From: Porites lobata
Lineage: Eukaryota; Cnidaria; Anthozoa; Scleractinia; Poritidae
Length of the DNA: 64,000 bases
Assembly: GCA_942486035.1 (NCBI GenBank)
Contig: CALNXK010000106.1
Location: forward strand, 1,747,501 to 1,811,500
Direction: 5' to 3'
The position numbers and the translations under genes were made by a program. Shown here piece by piece: positions 46,501-55,500 of the stretch. The notes under the pieces were generated by a model. The model searched no databases. It saw only the letters and a program-made list of their open reading frames with translations, and was not told where the DNA came from. The first letter of the stretch is position 1, and each line of letters begins with the position of its first letter.

Positions 46501-49500
46501 CTCTGAGTTCTGGATTCCAGTTGAATATCCTGTAACACTTTTTATAGCTCTCTTTTTCAAAAAGTCTGTTTAAGTCGATTTTGAGCATAAATTATCAAAC
46601 ATCCGGGAAATTATGGTTCGCGGGAGAAGCAACTTCTATCAAATGTTTCGAGAGTCGAGGATGTGCTCACAAACTATTCACCCCATGGCAATGTAATAGG
46701 AAGGTCCGTGTTCGGGAAAAATCCGTTTGCTTCTCAATACTTCAAAACATGGAATCAGAATCTTATGACGATTGAAGGAATAAACCTGGATAGAATCCAA
46801 GATTATATTTTGAAGGATCGACGCGTCTTCAAGGAGCCCAATCTTCCATCTTTGATAAAGTAGTTTGACATGATCGGAAATATCTGTTTTGTAAATTATC
46901 CATTCTTGCGCACCGCAAAATCAGGTAAAATGGTGAACAGTTAAGCCTGACTTCTAAGAATAACAAGTTTAGAAGACGTTTATCAAATGTTTTAGGCAGT
47001 TGTTCTATAACTACTGGCATAATTTATTATGCCTGAGTCTGGGTCCGTTTACTTTGATCCGTAGCCGAAAAAAAAAAAAGTCTAGGCAGTTGATATCCTT
47101 TCTGGCGACTGCCCGGAGACGATCGAAAAAAAAATATTTGAGTTGTTCGTCCTGGCATGATGTTTTTACGTAAACAACGATTTTGAGACATCCATTATCT
47201 CTCGCCCCATGCAAGGGAATCCGGGAAAATCCTGCTTATGGAATCCAGAATCTTACTGACGATTGGAATCTAGAATCCAAGTTCGACTGACAACATCAGT
47301 AGTTTGACATCGGTAGTTTGCTACTGGTGAACAGTTACGACACGTAGATATATGTTTTAGCAACTACTATAATTTGCAGTCTGTCCACTTTGAATTGCAA
47401 AGACTGGAAACCAGGACCTGGAATCTGGAATCCACGGCGTGGAATCCAGAATCCTAGACTGTCTTGGATTCCCCTTACATGGGGCGATATCTCGCTTTTC
47501 CAGTTAATTAAGGTGTCATCATTAGTAGAAATAAGATTCGTAAAAGAAATCTTTACTCCACTTCCTGCAAAATTGCTTAAAACGGTCATAATTAGTGTGC
47601 ATAACAGGCGTTAATTAGCCGAGCATAAGAAGGGAGACAATCAGTTCCGTGGTTGTCCCTTTCGTTTCGCGCTCGGCTAAGGAACGCCCGTTACGCAGGC
47701 TATCACCATATGTCATAATATGCTTACCTTGCCCTTCCAGTTCCATAGCAATTGCCTGTGGAAAGCGCTTGATGAGTGTCTCGCGGCATTCGTTGTTATC
47801 AATCACCCCTGGAACACTCAGAAAATCGCCGCGGTGTATTTTCACCTCAAGTGCCTTGGGATCTTTTAAAGGTGCTTTCCAACCATCTCCAGCGTTAGGG
47901 ATCAGCCTCAAAAGAAGGGATTTCAACGGAACTTTGTCGCCGACTTCATCACTGGATGGAACACAGGTTATTAACATCTCTGAAATAGCCACGTCTCCTA
48001 GTTTGACTTCACTGGATTTTAAGCTGTGGCAAATACCCACGAGAAACGTGGCTTTGGGCCTCAAGACTCTGACAGCTGCCGATACAGAGACTGCAGAGCC
48101 TCCAGCAGTGATTGAACCCTTGTAGCACTTCATTACAGCTATTTTAACCTTCATTTCACCTCTTCCCAGTTCCCCGAAGTATACGTAACCAAGGTCTTTG
48201 CAGTAACTTCTACAAAAACTGGAATTCAGATAGGAAAGGCAGCCTAGGAATTCACAGTCCTTTACCGTTAGTAACAAAATGTCAGTTGGAATTCGGCCGT
48301 CATCCCATGGTACAACTGTTATAGGAAGATCCTCAGTCTTGAGCAGAGGTAAAGTTACCTCTGGTGGGTTGCTTGCAGGATCTATGAGCAAAATAACGCT
48401 AATCAACCCGTGGAGTTATTACTAAAAATACGAATAACAAGATAAAACCAAACAACCAAGAAAAAAATAACTTTATAGGTAAATACGTAAGAACTAATTA
48501 TTGTTGATATATCATTACTGAAAAAAACTACTTTTGAAAGGTTCTCTCTCCATGGATAATCTATGCTCTCTCTTAATTATGAAAATCAATCAATAGCTTT
48601 AAAAACACTTTGTCTACATTTCCCTGTTACCATCCACTTCTATTTTAGTAAGAAGTCTCCGACTGATCAAGACATGTGACTAAATTGTAGTACATCCAAA
48701 GGCTGTTTTTGTTAGCCACTATTTACCAAGCGACTTCCAGTCTCATATTTAAATAATGAGTAAAACGGTTGTTAAAAATATACCTTAATTGTAACGGCAG
48801 GTACTAAACTAGGCGAATGTGGCGAGTTGGATAAAATTTGCTAAATTACCTTCAATATAATAAGTAAAATTTTTGCACTCATTAATACTGGCCCCTGCCC
48901 TGCTGCCCTTCACCCCAGTGAGTAGCTCTTTACGGCCTGTGTCTAATACCACTCAGGGCCTGTTTACATAGAGGTGGGGGACCCCATGTAGGTGATGTAA
49001 GCCGCTTAGGTGGGGTAACCCGCCTGTCCATATAATCACTCATTTTAATTTGATCACGTTTAAATGACAGGTGGAGTGACCCGCCACATGTTACCTCACC
49101 TACCTGGGGTCCCCACCTCCATGTAAACAGGCCCTAACATAGTTTTCTCCATTCTATGGTGGTGCGAAACAATCGAGAAATGGTAATAAAGGAACAGGGG
49201 AAGTGGGTCTTTCTGCAGGCACTGTCATCACAAAAAAAACAAGGATCCAAACAATAGAGTTCCCCTGGGGCATTTACTGTTTGGTTGTATTGTTTCCTTT
49301 GTTGTACGTGTTCTATGACTCAGTACCTACAGAAGGAACCGAAGAAATGTAGCGTTTTCACTCACGTGGCCTGCTCGATGCAAATTTATTGGAAAAAAGG
49401 AAGCGTTTACATAAGAAAAGAGTTCAGCTCCCACAGAATTGGTTTGGAACACCAACATGGCCGTCGTTTCATTGTTTTGGAACACCAATATGGCCGCCGT

Positions 49501-52500
49501 GACGTCATGTGAAAACGCTCTATAGGGTTGGTAGCAGAGGACGAGTTCGTTCTTGCTAATAGGCTCAGTAGAATGCCAGCAAGTTGGAGCAAAGAATTTT
49601 TTACACCTGTCCAAAAACTGCTTAAGATAAAAATCTTTGGAAAATCTTTCTAAAAACGATGATACGATTATAGCCGAAGTAACACGAAAAATCCCAAAGG
49701 TAGGCCAGAAATTTCAACTGTCCAGCCTGGAAAAAACATCCAAACTTAATTTGCTAAGGCAAGATTAGAAATCTTAAATTACGGTTAAACAGGACAACCT
49801 AACCTCTTTTATGTGAAATAAGACTAACATAGTGCAGCTGGTGCACGTGACCCAGCACAAGTCGGTTGCCATCGGTAACATCATACTCTGGGCAAATCAT
49901 TACGTCATCGTGATGCGGTAGACTGCTGATCACGCGGATGCACGTTTTAAAACGGTTTGCCGCAGCGTGAAGAATCACGTGATCTCCCCATGTACCATCT
50001 GCCATCATGTCTGTGAGGTAGTCATCCCAAGATGAATATCCATCAACAAAGTGGAAGAGCTCTGTTCCATCCGACTTTAAGCAAAAAAAATACAGTGTAT
50101 GAACTAAAAAAAACCCAGCGGTTTTGTTAATAACATTTTATTACTTTCTCTACTCCAAAATTCAATGGTTAACTTTTCAAACTAACTTTGACTTCCAGAC
50201 TCGTTGAATAATCGCCGATATTAATCTCTGTCTTTTTTTCAAGGGGTGACGAAAACTTTTGGGCCGGGAGCCTTGAGAGACAGTTTTAGTAGTTTAGTAG
50301 GCACCGCTTGCTTCAATTTTGGAACAAGAATCTCATAAAAAAGAGGGCGCGAATACATAAACGCGATGACGTCATGACAAGCATCTCATTAAGATTACGT
50401 CATGGTTGGAAGAAAAAAAACGATAACAGTGAGAAGGAAAATTGAGTAAACAAATTTATCAATCCCACTCTATTTTGTGTAGGATTGCCCTTATTTCCTT
50501 CGTCGACATGACTCAAGCAATGGTGGCTTTTCTAATTTTAGTCAACCAATCAAAACCTACGACATATGATGGCAGATTCATACAAATTGTCTCGATAATA
50601 TAATAGGCGACCTCAGTTTTTAAACATTGCATTACTTTTTTAAAAATTAGTATTACCGTGTTACTCACTTTGAAATCTTGAGAGATGCCTATTCATGACG
50701 TAATCGGCGCTAATGGTTTCTTGCCCTCTTTAGAGGGAATTTCTGTCCAAAAAAGGGAGTAACCGATCCTTGCTAGTACTACAATACGTTGTAGTAGTAG
50801 TAATAACCTTTTCTGTCAAATACGGTAGGTAAAATGGTAAAGGGTTGGACCTCGGGGTGGAGCCTGCCCATATAAAACCTTAGTGAGTACCCCAACCCCT
50901 GGGGGTTACGCAGCCTTAAATAGCTAGAATCAAGAAGACTAAAAAAACACTATAAGTTACTAATACAAACAAACTAACCAGTGTAGGGTTGTTCCTCAGA
51001 TATTGTACAATGGTTCCCCTTAACTTTGAGTGGGAGAGTTTAATTCCTTTTACGTGGTCAAGCTGCTCGGAAAGTGCAAAAAACATGCAGTTTCCCTTTC
51101 CTTGATTGTCAGAAATAACCAGGCCATTTTCAAGCGCCATACTCTTCAAATTCTCCGATAACTCAGTTTTGTCGGTCTCTTTCCATGCCTCCTGTCGCAT
51201 CTGTCGAAGATCACCGAAGATGAGCTTCTCTGGTGGTTCTGTTATTAAGAGACGGACAACTTAATCAGTATTATTTCCTTTGATTACGTCTGAAGTTTTC
51301 GAGCTGATTAAAAAAGCGATAGATGCTAACTGAAGCCCAGTTTGATATAGTCTGTTCTAGGGGCCTAGTTAGTGGGGAGTACGAGTGAACAGAAAAGCGA
51401 TGCAATAGAAAAAGGCGGCCATGCATAAGCTTCTTGTTTTGCTTGTTCGCATTTATAACTGAGAGCCTGGAACAGTATGCCTGGTTCTTGTAACACCGCT
51501 TCCTTCCAATGCACAAAAAAGTCTGTCAATGTACATGAGGGTTTATTTATAGTTTTTAACCATGGTTTATCGCTTAGTCCAAACTTCGTAATTAATTTTC
51601 GTTTTTGTCGTTTAATTGTTTTAACGTAAGATTGGATTCTTTTACAACATACGCCTATTAACCTGTTGGAATTGTTTACTGTTTTTTCTTATCTTCAAAA
51701 TAACAAAAAAACGAATCCCCCTAACTTTGAAAGTGTATGGGTAACTATGTGGAGAACGTGAAGGTATATATGTATAACAAAACAGCTGCTATCCAGTCTC
51801 TACCTGGGCAGACTATATGCAGAATAATTTTAGGTATCACGGTCTATCAAAATCCTGAACTATAAATTTTCTGAAGGCATCGTATTGGCTAATTATAACA
51901 ACGTATTCTTAACAGTATAGAAGAAGAACAACAACAATCTATGGAAAAATTAGCGACGGCAGTGTACACACTCGGCTGAGGGGCGGAGACCCAACGACTA
52001 TGTTTCCAAATACAGTACGTCAGAAGTGTGTTGAATGGTTTTTTCTATGCTTAAGAAGACTATTTGGTTAATTCAAAGCAGAGCTGCCCTAAAAACTATT
52101 TATCTGTTCGGATGTCTTAGGGGAACTTTGGTCACCTCGAAAGTTTTAGGTGGCTTTTTCGTCTCATCCGAAATTGTTAGCTACCCTGATGAGGCCGGTC
52201 GAAAGTTCGAGAACATATCCGTACTTCTTGATTGTCGTCATTTTATATAAAAGGCTTCAACCTTGACGGTTGGCTTCTGTTCAGAGCGGCTCTCGTTTTC
52301 GTTAATGTAAAGCAATACCCAATTTCGAACAAAAAAGAAAGACTTCTTCTAGCAAAGCTAAGACCACCCTGCGAGCAGAGCCTCCTCCTTTTGTCTTTTT
52401 GAGTGAGGAGGAGAAAAGGAGGCTCTACCTGAATCGCGTCAAACCTTTGAAGTCACCGCAGCTCAAACTTCTGGGCTAATCAATTTTTTGTCAAACAGGG

Positions 52501-55500
52501 TTATTCGAGTGCGAGTACCCGCTATTTCTTAAACCGATGGTCACAACCGAGCCCGCTAATTAATCTAGTTATCTCTCGTCAAACTGGTTTTTTCGAGTGC
52601 GAGCATCCGTTTATTGATAAACCGATCGTCTGGCTAACCAAGCCCGCTGAAGCAACATGCCGCGCATGTTCAACAAAGATCTTACTCCATTCATGAGGAG
52701 TCTTTCTCCAGGACGCCAAAATTAAGCAAGCGAGAGAAAGGCTCTGCAGGATGAGCTAAGACAAGCTAACATTGCAGAGACAATTTATTGAGGATCACAG
52801 GGCAATAACTTAAAACATAAACTGAATGAAATTTGAGGAAAAGAAGTGGAAAGATATAATGAAAACTGAAAACTTACCAGGCTGTCGCGGACGCTCCCTC
52901 GAATCCCGATCTGGCTGGAAAGGCATAAAGGTAGAAAATGACAATTACTGAATAGCATACAGACACCTTGATTGCGAATCAGGGTCAGAAAGATTCTGTT
53001 ATCACGAGGAACTAAGAGGTTTTACAGATCTGGGTAGTGCTTCTTATTGGATGGAAATTTTCTTCAACCGATCAGAAGCACTACCCAGATCTGGGTAGAA
53101 ACACGTCATCAGTATGGAACTTCTACACTCGTTTCTCAGACGTCATTTCGCAGGAAAAACAGTGGTTGCGTCGCGAAATGTCGTCTGTTTTCTCACGCTA
53201 CCCACTGGAAATGTTAATATTTTCATTATTAATTAAGAGGAAAATCTTGATTGTCTTTCAAATGGCATGATTTTAATTTTAATACCCGCAACAATTTCAG
53301 TAAACGTTTTCACTGCTTGGACAAGCAAAAATTCTACAAGAAACAACTTACAACTACAGTGTATCTTGAGCAATCTCCTCGTTCACTCTTAAGTTGCAAT
53401 ACAAAGGGTTGGTTATCTAAACGAAATCTAACTTAGGCCGCGGTTTAAGAAATCATAGAATCTCCAGATAAATACTTTTCTAGTCTACACTATAAGCTTT
53501 CATGAAATTGTTCACGTAGACGGTGTTTAGATAATAGCGTTGGGCAAACTGAAAATGACTTAGAACGAGGCACTGGTGGATTTGTTAAACATTAAGTACC
53601 CAGTGAATATGGCGTGAATTGAGTGTATATAAGTCACCTGACCCTAACCCTAGCGCAAACGCAAACAAAAACCCTAACCTTAACCTCTACAGGTGATGCT
53701 ACACAGGACGATTCGCAACGACGATTTTTAGCGCAACACAGCGTTACAATGTTGGAACAATGTTCCAACCATTCGAAACAATGTTGTAATGCTATGTTGC
53801 GCTAAAAATCGTAGTTGCGAATCGTCTCATGTAACATCACCTTAACCCTCAGTCGATAAGAGTTTGTACAATGTGGCGAATATTACGCGCGCTGTGATTG
53901 GTCGTTGCCCATGACCAATTAGAGTTCAAACAAGGTGATGACGTCACGGAGAACGTATTTCCTTTTAGGCCATTGTACATTATGCTTTTGTTTCCCCACT
54001 AAAATGTCCACCTTAATGCTCCATTTTTCCCACTAAAATTCTCAGTCTCAAAACGTCACTAAAAGGCTTGGATAATGATCATCGTCAGAGGACTTTTCAT
54101 TGAAATTTTACACATTTTAAGAGGGTTTAATGCTGACAGAAATGAAAAAGTGGTATGACATCAATGTATACAACTTAATAATCTGAAATCTGAATCTGAA
54201 CCTACTAACCGCTAGTGGAATGTTCTGGATGGGCAAATGAATTTTAGACAACAGACTCTTTCCTCCTGTAGTTGTCGAGGTGTTATGGAACTCTATTTTT
54301 GCTGGGTCTTCGTTTTCAACGACACGAACTCGCAATTCAGTCTGGAACTCGTCTTCTAATAACCTGTTCAAATGTAAACCAAAAATATTCATGCTCTAAC
54401 AACGGTTCTCTTACAGTAAGCTTAATACATAAAAAAGACAAAGGCCTTACTTATTCAATTTGCATTTCATTTTTTCATTTCTCGGCTGCGATGAATTCGG
54501 AATCAACTAGATAGGCAAAAAATGCCACAAACATTTTTACTCCCTACTGGCGTCCTACAGTTGCCTGCAGCATGAGGCCGGTTGCTTCTTTAAAAATTGA
54601 CAGACATCGTCTACGCGTGTAATATTGCACCAGCGCGTATATCACCCATACGTTACACGTGGTATTAAAAAAGAAAATCGTCAAAGAAGTGCTGCCAAAG
54701 TCAAAAGGATGCTTTTAAGCATTTTAAAACCACCGATTCGCACGACTATTCAATTACAAAGCGGTTCTACTTGGGGATAGGGTGAGGGGCGGAATTTGTG
54801 TAGGCGCTCCACGTTCTTGAATTGGTATGTGATGTGTTTATAAAAAAAAGCTTACCTGAGGTAAACATCATTCACGTTCTCATGATCGAATGGACATATT
54901 CCCCCTGATACAAAAACAAATGCCTTGTCCTCTCGTGGTATCATATCTTGCATTGAGCTGCCGTCAACATATGTTATGTCTCTTTTCTCAAGATCTTGTA
55001 TCACTCGATTTGTAAGGTGTGTATGACAACAAATAAGGCGTAAAATTTCAGGAGAATCCGGACGAAAGTAAGCGAAGAAACTTGCTGGTCTGCACGGCTT
55101 GCTTATCAGTCGGTTCATGTAACCAATAATTCCAAGTCCTTTAACGCTGGAGTTTTCTTTCCACAAGTCGAGAAGATAGGAATATCTGGAAGAACCAAAA
55201 TTAAACAGTGAGAGCCAGATTGAAGGAAGTTGATATGAGCCTTGAAATGGCGCAGATAAAATTTGAGCTGTGCTAAGTAATTGCCGTCTGATATAACGAT
55301 TAAACTACGAAAAGAGTGCGAGTACTTTTGCAAAGAGAAACTCGAAAGAGCTTATCTTAGCGTGTTGAGTGAAAAAAAGCCAGTTAGCAATTCGTTCATG
55401 AGCGGTCAACCTCTTTTCCACAACTTGCAGAATATTGTTTGAGTTTTAATATTGTGCAAACCACCTGAGTAATATCTATCCTGAGTAGGATAGAGCATGA

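Noticed and set aside
47649..48125. 158-codon plus-strand frame at 47.6-48.1 kb
   Set aside because: Lies opposite the nucleosidase exon, whose minus-strand translation is clearly conserved.
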